20,228 bases of DNA from SIG673 sp045660565 (GTDB lineage: Bacteria > Bacillota > Clostridia > Oscillospirales > CAG-272). The stretch is from the NCBI GenBank assembly GCA_045660565.1, contig JAZRDX010000065.1, positions 1 to 20,228 on the forward strand, given 5' to 3'. Shown piece by piece: positions 11,656 through 20,223 of the stretch. The notes beneath the pieces are model-generated. The model was not told the DNA's origin, searched no databases, and saw nothing but the letters and a program-made list of their open reading frames with translations. Every line of letters starts with the position of its first letter. Position 1 is the stretch's first letter. The position numbers were made by a program, and so were the translations under genes.

Positions 11656-13845
11656 ATGGCAGAAAAACATAAAACGGATGCTAAAAACAAGGCAACCGGT
11701 AGGTCTTCCGCAAACGTAAAATATATTTTTTCCGTTGCTCTTACCGCGTTTTTCCTGATTTTGCTGTCCATTCTGTCCTACTTAAACGGACTCGGCCCGA
11801 TAAGAGCGCTCCTGCTCGGAGTATTTTCTCTTATCGGATACGCCTGCATTATAGCACTGTTTAACCTTTTCCTCCTTTACATGAAAAAGAAGAAAGAGGA
11901 TAAGGACAGCGCCGAAAAGCTTCGCCTGCGTTTTTCAGAGGACCTCCCTCTCGGCGCGTTCGCAAGACTCAATCAGCCCTGCGCCATATGTAACGAGGAC
12001 GCAAAAATAGTATGGATGAACCGCGCTTTTGCAAACAGAACCCCTCGGCAGATGCTCATTAAGGGCGACATTGAGTTTAATACTCTTTTCGATTATTCCG
12101 AAGGAATATACGTTGGAAAGAAGGAAATTTCCATTCCTCCGTCCGAGCTTGCCGAAACGGGACTTTTCGCAAAGCTTGCCGACACCGAAAACGGAGTTAC
12201 GCTTGTGGGAACTCACGGCTTTGGCGGAGACTGGACGATGCACTCCTACACCTACGTATCAAACGATAACGACTTTTATATCCTTGTTTTCACAGAGGAT
12301 ACCGAGAAAAACAAATGGATTAAAAGCTACAACGATAACCTTACGCATATAGCGTACATCGTTATAGATAACCTCGAGGAGCTTGCGCAGTCCGAACAGG
12401 AAAGCTACCGTCAGGCATCAACTCAGGTTGACGCGATTATAAAAGCTTGGGCGGCGGAAAACGACGCGTTTATCAAGGAGTACGAACGCGAAAAATACGT
12501 TATGACATTCCACCACGATAAGCTTGCCTCTCTTGACAAAAGGAGATTTGATATTCTTGAAAAGGTAAGTAAAATTCGCATAGGCTCAGAAAACCTTTCC
12601 GTTACGGTTTCGCTCGGTGTTTCTTCCGACAAAGGCCCTCTTGACGAAAAGGACAGAGTTGCTCAGTCCGCGCTTGAAATGGCGCTCCAGCGAGGCGGAA
12701 ACCAGGCGGTTGTAATGATGGGAAATTCTCCGAAGTTCTACGGAGCAAAGGCACTTACATCGCTTAAGCGTTCCGGAGTAAGGCACAGAGTATTTGCCGA
12801 TAAGCTTATTTACAGAATGAACAAATGCTCCAACGTTATAATTATGGGGCACAGAAACCCCGATTTCGATGCTCTCGGCTCATCCGTAGGACTTGCGCGT
12901 CTTGCCATTTCGCTCGGAAAGCCTACGAATATAATTGCCAACACAGAGGACCCGAACCTGCGCGACTGCTTTGCAAAGCTTATGCCGCTATCCGACTACG
13001 CAGGTATGTTTATAGATGCGACAGAGGCACAGGAAAAGCTTACCGCAGACACCCTTGTTATCTGCTCCGACGTTAATAACCCGGATAACTTTGAGGCGGT
13101 AAACGTTGCAAACAACGCAGATTATCTGTTTATAATCGACCATCACAGACAGAGCGAGAAAACTCCCGAAGCAGTTCCCGAGCGCAGAGAGATGCTGATA
13201 GTTCCCTCCGCGTCGTCAGCCGCCGAGCTTGTATCTGAAATTCTTGAGCTCGGTCTGCCGGGTAACGCAAGACTTAACCATGAGGAAGCGGATATAATGT
13301 TCGCGGGAATACTTCTCGACACAAAGAACTTCACGAGAAACGCTCAGGTTCCTACCTTCGGTGCGGCTATATATCTCCGTGATAACGGAGCTGACCCGAT
13401 CAAGGCGCAGGCACTGTTCAAAACAGAGCTTGACGAGTTCCGTCAGGAAAGCGCATTCTCGACCGACCTTGAAATCTACAAGGAACACGTTGTAATCGCA
13501 AAGGAAACGGGCGACGAGACCTCGCCTATGAAGCGTATAACCGCCGCTAAAACGGCTGACAGACTGCTTAATATTAAGAAGATCAGGGCGTCATTCGTCG
13601 TTGCTAAGATGCAGAGCGACGTCTTCATCTCCGCGCGTTCCGACGGTTCGGTTAACGTTCAGCTTATAATGGAAACTCTCCGCGGAGGCGGACACTATAA
13701 CGCGGCGGCAACCATGCTTAAGGAAACCACGGTTGACGAGGCTGTGGAAAAGCTAAAGCAGAGCATCTCGGCTTACTTCGGTATAGATGAAGAGGAAGCT
13801 CCCACCAAAAAGAGGGGCAGAAGAAGAAAAAGCGGAAAGAAATAA
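11656..13845 (+). CDS. gdpP: Cyclic-di-AMP phosphodiesterase GdpP (DHH/DHHA1)
   Basis: GdpP is a membrane enzyme that hydrolyses c-di-AMP, controlling wall stress and potassium balance. It is 729 residues. Two membrane helices (about 23-43 and 48-74) are followed by a PAS-like region (about 80-170) and a degenerate GGDEF-like region (about 175-370; the GGDEF signature is not seen). The catalytic DHH domain has GHRNPDFDALGS (His 399, Asp 403, Asp 405) and IIDHHR (495-497 DHH). DHHA1 has GGGH ending at His 680. A basic tail (KKRGRRRKSGKK) ends the protein. The frame extends to a TTG at 11623, but ATG at 11656 has AAAGGA at 11642-11647, eight bases away. The order gdpP-rplI-dnaB is classical for Bacillota. 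Confidence 0.96.
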   Translation: MAEKHKTDAKNKATGRSSANVKYIFSVALTAFFLILLSILSYLNGLGPIRALLLGVFSLIGYACIIALFNLFLLYMKKKKEDKDSAEKLRLRFSEDLPLGAFARLNQPCAICNEDAKIVWMNRAFANRTPRQMLIKGDIEFNTLFDYSEGIYVGKKEISIPPSELAETGLFAKLADTENGVTLVGTHGFGGDWTMHSYTYVSNDNDFYILVFTEDTEKNKWIKSYNDNLTHIAYIVIDNLEELAQSEQESYRQASTQVDAIIKAWAAENDAFIKEYEREKYVMTFHHDKLASLDKRRFDILEKVSKIRIGSENLSVTVSLGVSSDKGPLDEKDRVAQSALEMALQRGGNQAVVMMGNSPKFYGAKALTSLKRSGVRHRVFADKLIYRMNKCSNVIIMGHRNPDFDALGSSVGLARLAISLGKPTNIIANTEDPNLRDCFAKLMPLSDYAGMFIDATEAQEKLTADTLVICSDVNNPDNFEAVNVANNADYLFIIDHHRQSEKTPEAVPERREMLIVPSASSAAELVSEILELGLPGNARLNHEEADIMFAGILLDTKNFTRNAQVPTFGAAIYLRDNGADPIKAQALFKTELDEFRQESAFSTDLEIYKEHVVIAKETGDETSPMKRITAAKTADRLLNIKKIRASFVVAKMQSDVFISARSDGSVNVQLIMETLRGGGHYNAAATMLKETTVDEAVEKLKQSISAYFGIDEEEAPTKKRGRRRKSGKK

Positions 13846-13864
13846 TCTTTTGTTTTCATACCCA

Positions 13865-13881
13865 CCCGGAGGCTCTCCGGG
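13865..13881 (+). other. GC-rich hairpin in the rplI leader
   Basis: CCCGGAG-GCT-CTCCGGG is a perfect seven-pair stem, 19 bases after the gdpP stop and 40 bases before the rplI ATG. No T-run follows, so it is unlikely to terminate. It may be an RNA processing or stability element separating gdpP from the highly expressed rplI. Confidence 0.5.
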
Positions 13882-13921
13882 AAAAACATCACTTTGAATA
13901 CAGAAAGGAAGGTTTACCGAA

Positions 13922-14365
13922 ATGAAGGTAATACTTACACAGGACGTTAAAGCCCAGGGAAAGAAGGGCGAGCTTATAGACGTATCGGAAGGATACGCAA
14001 GAAACTTTCTTATTCCGAAAAAGCTTGCGGTTGAAGCAAACGCAAAAAACATGACGGAATATAAAAACGCAGAAAAATCAAAACAGATCCAGGAAGAAAA
14101 GGAGCTTGCTCTTGCTAAGGAAACGGCGGAAAAGCTTGTCGGCTGCGTAGTTAAGATCCAGCGCGCCTGCGGTGCCGACGAGAAGCTTTACGGCTCCGTT
14201 GCGGGAAAGGATATAGCAGACGCTCTTGCGGAGCAGTTCAAAATCGAGATAGATAAGAGAAAAATCCAGCTTAGCGATCCCATAAAGAATTACGGAACCT
14301 ATGAGGTAGCCGTAAAGCTCCACGCTAAGGTTACGGGAAAAATCAGTTTTGTGGTTGTAAAGTAA
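13922..14365 (+). CDS. rplI: 50S ribosomal protein L9
   Basis: L9 binds 23S rRNA near the L1 stalk and helps maintain reading fidelity. It is 147 residues, the usual size. The N-terminal domain MKVILTQDVKAQGKKGE and DVSEGYARNFLIPKKLAV contain the diagnostic family signature. A long helix (about 42-75) links to the C-terminal domain, which includes KLYGSVAGKDIADAL. AAAGGA at 13904-13909 serves as ribosome-binding site. dnaB begins one base after its stop, implying translational coupling. Confidence 0.98.
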   Translation: MKVILTQDVKAQGKKGELIDVSEGYARNFLIPKKLAVEANAKNMTEYKNAEKSKQIQEEKELALAKETAEKLVGCVVKIQRACGADEKLYGSVAGKDIADALAEQFKIEIDKRKIQLSDPIKNYGTYEVAVKLHAKVTGKISFVVVK

Positions 14366-14366
14366 T

Positions 14367-15677
14367 ATGGAAATTCAAAATACAAGCGTTCCCGTTTCTT
14401 ACGAAGCGGAGCAGAGCGTCATCGGCGCTATCCTTATTAAATCCGACTATTTCGGAGACCTTATAAACTACGTATCGGGAAACGACTTTTACGTTGACGA
14501 GCATAGGGAGATATTTTTCGCTATGCACGACCTCTTTTTATCCAGCAGAAACATCGACCATATAACGGTTATAGATATGCTGGTTACCAAGGGAGTAATG
14601 GACGCGGAGCGCGCAAAAGCGGCTATAATGAAAATAGTTGCAGCCGTTCCCTCCGCGGCAAACGCCGTTGACTACGCCAAGATAGTCAGGGACCGTTCTG
14701 TTCGTCGTCAGCTTATTGAAATCTGCCGTGAGATAGAGGAAAGCGCGGCATCGGAAACCGATTCCGCAGAGCATATTTTAGAGCTTGCGGAAAAGAAGGT
14801 CTATTCTATTTCCGACAAAAACGTAAGAGGAAATTTCAGACACATAAAAGAGGTCGTAGCGGCAAACTACCAGCATCTCAGCGAGCTTTCCAAAAACCCA
14901 AACGGAACGTCGGGTATTCCGACGGGATTTTCCGCAATAGACAGACTGCTTGTCGGAATGGGTGCGGGAGATATGGTTCTCGTCGGAGCGCGTCCCGGTG
15001 TCGGAAAGACGTCTTTTACAATGAATATCGCCACCAGAGCGGCAAAAACGACAGGCAAAACCGTCTGCGTGTTTTCACTCGAAATGTCGGCAGAGCAGCT
15101 CGTTTTACGTATGATGGCAAGCGAAGCTAAGGTTAACAATATGATTTTCCGTTCCGGAAAGCTCCAGAAGGACGACTGGAACAATCTTGCGGGCGCGGTA
15201 GATCAGCTTGTACAGTGCGACTTGCTTATTGATGACACCCCCGGTATGTCGGTAACCATGATGAAAAGCAGACTTCGCAGAGTTAAAAACCTCGGTCTTG
15301 TAGTAATCGACTACCTCCAGCTTATGCAGGAGGAGACGAGAACCGACAACCGCGCTCAGGCGGTTGGAGAAATTTCCAGAGGAATAAAGCTTATGGCTAA
15401 GGAGTTCGGCGTACCCGTTCTCACATGTGCGCAGCTTAACCGAGCGGTTGAAGCGAGAAAAGAGGGCGTACCTCAGCTTTCCGACCTCCGCGATTCGGGT
15501 TCTATCGAGCAGGACGCCGACAGCGTAATGTTCCTCCACAGAAACGAAAACGAGCAGCAGAAGGTACAGGTTGTTATAGCCAAAAACAGACACGGTGCTA
15601 CCGGTATTATTGAGCTTGGCTGGACACCCGAATTCACCAGCTTCTATTCTATTGAGAATAATCTTGAGGAACAGTAA
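14367..15677 (+). CDS. dnaB: Replicative DNA helicase DnaB
   Basis: DnaB is the hexameric helicase that unwinds DNA at the replication fork (called DnaC in Bacillus). It is 436 residues. The N-terminal domain (about 1-110) begins with VSYEAEQSVIGAIL, the usual family opening. The RecA-like C-terminal domain has Walker A ARPGVGKT (208-215), Walker B VVIDYLQLM with Asp 315, and the conserved block QLNRAVEAR followed by LSDLRDSGSIEQDAD. No intein interrupts it. The start lies one base after rplI and lacks a strong ribosome-binding site, so translation is probably coupled to rplI. Confidence 0.98.
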   Translation: MEIQNTSVPVSYEAEQSVIGAILIKSDYFGDLINYVSGNDFYVDEHREIFFAMHDLFLSSRNIDHITVIDMLVTKGVMDAERAKAAIMKIVAAVPSAANAVDYAKIVRDRSVRRQLIEICREIEESAASETDSAEHILELAEKKVYSISDKNVRGNFRHIKEVVAANYQHLSELSKNPNGTSGIPTGFSAIDRLLVGMGAGDMVLVGARPGVGKTSFTMNIATRAAKTTGKTVCVFSLEMSAEQLVLRMMASEAKVNNMIFRSGKLQKDDWNNLAGAVDQLVQCDLLIDDTPGMSVTMMKSRLRRVKNLGLVVIDYLQLMQEETRTDNRAQAVGEISRGIKLMAKEFGVPVLTCAQLNRAVEARKEGVPQLSDLRDSGSIEQDADSVMFLHRNENEQQKVQVVIAKNRHGATGIIELGWTPEFTSFYSIENNLEEQ

Positions 15678-15742
15678 AAGTAAGCTTTTGAACGTCAGGA
15701 CAGCGTAAAACGATCGGCAGTCCGGTAAAAATATTTTTATAA

Positions 15743-15757
15743 GCACCCATCGGGTGC
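15743..15757 (+). other. Hairpin just upstream of tilS
   Basis: GCACCC-ATC-GGGTGC is a perfect six-pair GC-rich stem ending 15 bases before the tilS ATG, close to where a ribosome would bind. No T-run follows. With the weak ribosome-binding site of tilS it could modulate translation. That is inference. Confidence 0.4.
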
Positions 15758-15772
15758 GAGACGGTAACCGTT

Positions 15773-17197
15773 ATGAAATCTAAGCATGCCGAAAAGGCTA
15801 TCCTTGAAGAGCTTTTTGATGCGATTAACAGAGACGGACTTATAGCTCCCGGCGAAAACGTCCTTGTGGCTTTTTCGGGCGGCGCGGATTCCGTAGCACT
15901 GCTTTTAATGCTTCACGAGCTCAAGAAAAAACTTAATATAAAGCTTTTCGCCGCCCATTTAAATCACGGTATAAGGGGCGAGGAGGCTGACAGAGACGAG
16001 CGCTTTTGCACAGAGCTATGTGAAAAAAAGGGAATATCGGTTGAAACCAAACGCGTTTCCGTTCCCTCCGAAGTAAAAAAGACGGGAGAGGGACTTGAGG
16101 AATGTGCCAGAAGGCTTCGCTATACATTCCTTAGCGAATGCGCTGAAAAGTACGGCTGTCAAAAAATCGCAACGGCGCACCACGCCGACGATAATATTGA
16201 AACGGTACTGCTGCACCTTATAAGAGGTGCGGGTCCTTCGGGGCTGGTCGGCATCTCGGCAAAACGCGGAAATTTAATAAGACCCCTGCTTCGTTTCAGA
16301 AAAAAAGAGCTGATAAGCTATCTTGACTCCATAGGACAAGCTTACGTCGTTGACAGCACAAACAGCGATACGACAATGACCAGAAACAAAATTCGGCACG
16401 AGCTTCTTGACACGGTTTATGAAATAAACCCAAAGGCGGACACGGCTTTTTCAAGCATGAGCAGTCTTATTGAGGAGGATAATAAATTTCTTATTTCTCT
16501 TGCCGAGGCTGTTGACAAAAACGCTTCCTTTCGTGAGCTTTCCGCACTTACACGTCCCGTTTTATCAAGATTTTTACAGTTAAGGTACTCGCAGTACGTT
16601 AAAGAAAAAAACAGCACTTGCGGGGCAGAAAGCCGCCCACCGCAGCTTTCCCACGTTCACATAAGCCCCATAACGGAGTTTATCAAAACGGGAAAAGGAA
16701 ATGCGGATTTTACGCTTCCGGGCAAAATAACGGCTCACGTAAGCGCGCGTGGAATTGAGTTTTCGGACACCGAAAAAAACACGTCCGAATACTATGAAAT
16801 CCCTTTGAAATTCGGAGAAAATAATATTTCACAGTGCGGCTACAAAATCTTAATAACAAATGATAAAAATGTCGCAGATGAGTGGCAAAACATTTACAAA
16901 TTATCTATACCGGCGTCGGTAAAATTTGGTACAATACTCAGTAAGGAAAATACAGGGCTTTTCGTAAGAGCTAAAAAAGCGGGAGACGAATACGTTTACG
17001 GCGGACACACCAGAAACGTAAGACGTCGGCTTATTGATTTAAAAATTCCCGCCTACGAAAGAAGCCGTATTCCATGCATATGCGACAGAGATGGCATAGT
17101 TTTTGTTCCCTTTCTCAGAATCTCAGACAGGGTAAAGCCGGAAAAAGGACAAAATTCACTTTATATAATTTGTGTAGATACAAAAAAACAAAATTAA
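15773..17197 (+). CDS. tilS: tRNA(Ile)-lysidine synthetase
   Basis: TilS adds lysine to C34 of the CAU-anticodon isoleucine tRNA, converting it from methionine to isoleucine decoding. It is 474 residues. The N-terminal PP-loop ATPase motif SGGADS is at 35-40, followed by HLNHGIRGEEADRDE, TAHHADDNIETVLLHLIRG and DSTNSDTTMTRNKIRHELL, all family hallmarks. The C-terminal substrate-binding region has GLFVRAKKAGDEYVYGG and a later LRISDRVKP. The ATG is preceded only by a weak site (ACGGTAA). It follows dnaB by 95 bases and precedes hpt and ftsH, the same order as in Bacillus. Confidence 0.96.
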   Translation: MKSKHAEKAILEELFDAINRDGLIAPGENVLVAFSGGADSVALLLMLHELKKKLNIKLFAAHLNHGIRGEEADRDERFCTELCEKKGISVETKRVSVPSEVKKTGEGLEECARRLRYTFLSECAEKYGCQKIATAHHADDNIETVLLHLIRGAGPSGLVGISAKRGNLIRPLLRFRKKELISYLDSIGQAYVVDSTNSDTTMTRNKIRHELLDTVYEINPKADTAFSSMSSLIEEDNKFLISLAEAVDKNASFRELSALTRPVLSRFLQLRYSQYVKEKNSTCGAESRPPQLSHVHISPITEFIKTGKGNADFTLPGKITAHVSARGIEFSDTEKNTSEYYEIPLKFGENNISQCGYKILITNDKNVADEWQNIYKLSIPASVKFGTILSKENTGLFVRAKKAGDEYVYGGHTRNVRRRLIDLKIPAYERSRIPCICDRDGIVFVPFLRISDRVKPEKGQNSLYIICVDTKKQN

Positions 17198-17226
17198 ATT
17201 CAACCTTGAATAAATCGGAGGACGTT

Positions 17227-17775
17227 ATGACAGATTGGACCGAAGACGTTGAAAGCGTGCTCGTCAGCGAAAGCGAGCTTAAGGAGATTGTAAACACGCT
17301 GGCAAGACAAATTGAAAACGACTACAAAAATGAGGAAAAAATCGTTCTTATTGGAGTTTTAAAAGGCTCGGCGGTATTTATGACCGATCTTATGAGAGCG
17401 ATACATATTCCCACCGAAATAGATTTTATGAAGGTTTCCTCTTACGGAGACAGCTCGGTTTCATCGGGTAATGTTAACATAATTTTGGACCTCAACCGCC
17501 CGAAGCTTTCGACCGAAAACGTAATTATAGTTGAGGATATAGTTGACAGCGGAAGAACTCTTAAATATCTCGTCGCCTACCTTAAAAACAAGGGCGCAAA
17601 GAGTGTAAGAACGGTAACGCTTCTTGATAAGCCGAGCCGCAGAGAGGTAGACTTTACCCCCGAATACGTCGGCAAGCAGATCGAAAACAAGTTCGTTATA
17701 GGCTACGGACTTGACTATGCGGAAAAGTACAGAACACTTCCCTACGTAGGAATTATAAAGCCGGAAAAAATATAA
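17227..17775 (+). CDS. hpt: Hypoxanthine phosphoribosyltransferase
   Basis: This purine-salvage enzyme converts hypoxanthine (and guanine) with PRPP to IMP or GMP. It is 182 residues from the chosen start. VLIGVLKGSAVFMTDL (40-55) and the PRPP loop VIIVEDIVDSGRT (99-111), with the Glu-Asp pair at 103-104, are diagnostic. KVSSYGDS (69-76) is the flexible active-site loop, and FVIGYGLDYAEKYRTLPYVG is the C-terminal signature. The frame is open upstream to 17074, overlapping tilS, but ATG at 17227 has GGAGG at 17217-17221, five bases away, and starts the family-typical N-terminus. It lies between tilS and ftsH as in Bacillus. Confidence 0.96.
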   Translation: MTDWTEDVESVLVSESELKEIVNTLARQIENDYKNEEKIVLIGVLKGSAVFMTDLMRAIHIPTEIDFMKVSSYGDSSVSSGNVNIILDLNRPKLSTENVIIVEDIVDSGRTLKYLVAYLKNKGAKSVRTVTLLDKPSRREVDFTPEYVGKQIENKFVIGYGLDYAEKYRTLPYVGIIKPEKI

Positions 17776-17793
17776 TTTTAAAAAAATTAAATA

Positions 17794-17845
17794 CAAATGC
17801 AAATAAATGGCATAATAATTAAAGGCAGATAATAGATTGCATTTG
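17794..17845. repeat. Spaced inverted repeat upstream of ftsH
   Basis: CAAATGCAA (17794-17802) and TTGCATTTG (17837-17845) are perfect nine-base inverted copies separated by 34 bases, ending 25 bases before the ftsH ATG. CATAAT at 17811-17816 lies between them and could be a -10 box with a poor TTAAAT -35 upstream. The pair could be two operator half-sites or a long leader hairpin. Confidence 0.4.
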
Positions 17846-17870
17846 AAAGCAACCCATTTGGAGACTTAAT

Positions 17871-19934
17871 ATGATTAGAAGAAACAACAAGCGCATTATT
17901 TTTTACGTTATACTTGCGGTTTTCCTTATCGCGATGGCGGCAAGTGTCCTCGCTCCGCTCCGCGCGCAGAGGTATTCCTATGGGGACCTGTGTAAGGATA
18001 TTTCAGCAGGAAACATAATAGAAGCAACGGTAACCGAAGGCGGCAAGATAACGGTTAAAACAGCCCAGGGTGTAACGAAACATTTCAAGTTCACCAATAT
18101 GAGCTACCAGGACTTCTACGACCACTACCGCGACAAAATACAGGCCCAGATCGATGCGGGTACGCTTAAATATAACTTAGAGCAGCCCTCCGGTACGGCG
18201 GCGTGGGTTTCCTATATCCCCTATATACTGCTCGTCGGTATGCTTATTCTCACGATAGTAGTTTTTATAAAGATGTCGGGCGGCAGAGGCGGAGCCTTAA
18301 ACAACTTCGGCAAGGCAAGAACGAGGCTCGGAACCGATGAAAAGAAAAAGGTTCTCTTCCGCGACGTTGCGGGCGCTGACGAGGAAAAGGAAGAGCTTAA
18401 GGAAATAGTTGATTTCCTTAAGGAGCCGGGAAAATACACCCGTCTCGGCGCAAAAATTCCTCACGGTGTTCTTCTCGTCGGACCTCCCGGAACAGGTAAA
18501 ACCCTTCTCGCTAAGGCAGTTGCGGGCGAGGCAGGGGTGCCGTTCTTCTCCATCTCAGGCTCCGATTTCGTTGAAATGTACGTCGGTGTCGGTGCGTCAA
18601 GAGTACGCGATCTTTTTGAAAACGCTAAAAAATTCCCCGCTTCAATAGTATTTATAGATGAGATTGACGCTGTCGGACGCCACAGAGGCGCAGGTCTCGG
18701 CGGCGGACATGACGAAAGAGAGCAGACGTTAAACCAGCTTCTCGTTGAAATGGACGGCTTTGGCTCGGGTAGTGCCGTAATAGTTATGGCGGCAACCAAC
18801 CGCCCCGACATACTCGATCCCGCACTCTTACGTCCGGGACGCTTTGACCGTCAGATAACAGTCGGATACCCCGACATAAAGGGCAGACTTGATATACTCA
18901 AAATACACGCTCAGGGTAAGCCGTTTGAGGACGAGGTTTCGCTTGAAAAGGTCGCGAAAACCACCGTCGGATTTACCGGTGCAGACCTTGCAAATCTTCT
19001 TAATGAAGCGGCGCTCCTTGCGGCAAGACGCGGAAAGCATCTTATAGGCGAGCAGGAGCTGGAGGACGCGTCCATTAAGGTTATAGTAGGTACAGAAAAG
19101 CGCTCCAGAGTCGTTAAGGAAAAGGAAAAGAAGCTTACCGCATACCACGAGGCAGGACACGCAATACTCACAAAGCTCCTTCAGCCCGACAATCAGGTTC
19201 ACCAGATTTCTGTTATACCCACGGGCGGCGCGGGCGGTTACACGATACACAGGCCTAACGAGGACCGCTCCTACGGTTCAAGAAACGATATGAAGAGCGA
19301 GATAGTCGTTCTTCTCGGCGGACGTATGGCGGAAAAGCTCGTTCTTGAGGACATCTCCACAGGGGCGTCAAACGACATTCAGAGAGCTACATCTATCGCG
19401 CGCAGTATGGTTACACGTTACGGTATGAGCGAGCGCCTTGGACCGCTTGTTTACGGCTCTGAGCACAATTCCGACGAGGTATTCCTCGGACGCGACTTTA
19501 ACTCCCAGAAGAACTATTCGGAAACCACAGCTTCCATCATAGACGAGGAGATAAAGCTTATCGTATGCGAGGCGTACGATACGGCAGAGAGACTTCTCAC
19601 CGAGAACATGAGCAAGCTCCACTTTATCGCTTCGTTCCTCTTTAAAAATGAGGTTATGGACGAATATCAGTTTGAGGCTGTTATGAACGGCGAGGCTGAT
19701 ACCGTTGAAGCGCTTGAAGCGCTTTCCGAGGAAAGAAAACGCCGCAGTAAAGAGGAAAACGAACAGAAAGCAAAGCGTGATGCAGAGGAAAGAGAAAGAA
19801 TGCTTGAAGCAGAGCGCAGAAGAATAAACGAGCTTCACGGTATTATAACTCCTCCGTTCAAGTCTCCTTACGATAATAACAACAACGATAACGGAAACAG
19901 CAGCGACGGCTCAAACGAAAACGGTAATAAATAG
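17871..19934 (+). CDS. ftsH: ATP-dependent zinc metalloprotease FtsH
   Basis: FtsH is the membrane-anchored AAA+ protease that degrades membrane and regulatory proteins. It is 687 residues. Two membrane helices (about 9-28 and 112-134) flank an extracytoplasmic domain. The AAA domain has Walker A GPPGTGKT (204-211), pore motif YVGVGASRVRDLF, Walker B IVFIDEIDA and the second region of homology NRPDILDPALLRPGRFDR. The protease zinc motif HEAGH is at 426-430, with the downstream Asp in LEDISTG. The last 70 residues are a highly charged helix and then an Asn/Asp/Ser/Gly-rich tail (about 665-687) of low complexity. GGAG at 17860-17863 is seven bases before ATG. A terminator follows closely. Confidence 0.97.
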   Translation: MIRRNNKRIIFYVILAVFLIAMAASVLAPLRAQRYSYGDLCKDISAGNIIEATVTEGGKITVKTAQGVTKHFKFTNMSYQDFYDHYRDKIQAQIDAGTLKYNLEQPSGTAAWVSYIPYILLVGMLILTIVVFIKMSGGRGGALNNFGKARTRLGTDEKKKVLFRDVAGADEEKEELKEIVDFLKEPGKYTRLGAKIPHGVLLVGPPGTGKTLLAKAVAGEAGVPFFSISGSDFVEMYVGVGASRVRDLFENAKKFPASIVFIDEIDAVGRHRGAGLGGGHDEREQTLNQLLVEMDGFGSGSAVIVMAATNRPDILDPALLRPGRFDRQITVGYPDIKGRLDILKIHAQGKPFEDEVSLEKVAKTTVGFTGADLANLLNEAALLAARRGKHLIGEQELEDASIKVIVGTEKRSRVVKEKEKKLTAYHEAGHAILTKLLQPDNQVHQISVIPTGGAGGYTIHRPNEDRSYGSRNDMKSEIVVLLGGRMAEKLVLEDISTGASNDIQRATSIARSMVTRYGMSERLGPLVYGSEHNSDEVFLGRDFNSQKNYSETTASIIDEEIKLIVCEAYDTAERLLTENMSKLHFIASFLFKNEVMDEYQFEAVMNGEADTVEALEALSEERKRRSKEENEQKAKRDAEERERMLEAERRRINELHGIITPPFKSPYDNNNNDNGNSSDGSNENGNK

Positions 19935-19962
19935 TCCCGTTTAACAGCTGTAAAATGAAATC

Positions 19963-19991
19963 AAAAAGGACGGAAAAACCCGTCCTTTTTT
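19963..19991 (+). terminator. Intrinsic terminator after ftsH
   Basis: GGACGG (19968-19973) pairs with CCGTCC (19980-19985) around a six-base loop, extended by five A-T pairs, and ends in six T (19986-19991). It lies 28 bases after the ftsH stop and should end the tilS-hpt-ftsH unit. Confidence 0.9.
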
Positions 19992-20090
19992 GCGTTATAT
20001 GACCGAACAAAACCGCCTACACGCATATAGCCGTGATGTAAACCCGTAACGAAAATCAAATATTTGTTGGTTTCGCAGAGATATTTTATA

Positions 20091-20118
20091 AATAAAAATC
20101 CCCCCGTATAACGGGGGG
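20091..20118 (-). terminator. Probable minus-strand intrinsic terminator
   Basis: CCCCCCGT (20100-20107) and ACGGGGGG (20111-20118) form an eight-pair, very GC-rich hairpin with a three-base loop. On the minus strand it is followed by ATTTTTATT (20091-20099), so it would end a transcript entering from the right edge. ftsH already has its own terminator on the plus side. Confidence 0.7.
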
Positions 20119-20130
20119 TATTTCAGTTTC

Positions 20131-20223
20131 GGGCATAGCCCTAAACGTTACTGGCTACGCACAAGTGCGTTTTGAATTGGCCTGCCAGCCATGCAAAGGA
20201 CAACAAGCCACCCGTCAACGGGT
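20131..20223. repeat. Hairpin-rich stretch at the right edge
   Basis: Four small hairpins follow one another: GGGC-ATA-GCCC (20131-20141), ACGCAC-AA-GTGCGT (20157-20170), TGGC-CTGCCA-GCCA (20178-20191) and ACCCG-TCAA-CGGGT (20210-20223). Upstream of a minus-strand terminator, this may be the 3' part of a structured non-coding RNA or an intergenic repeat cut by the window edge. Minus-strand frames are open for fewer than 30 codons and use Leu codons (TTG, CTG) unlike the CTT-rich genes here, so I do not call a gene. I see no gene in 19935-20228. Confidence 0.4.
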
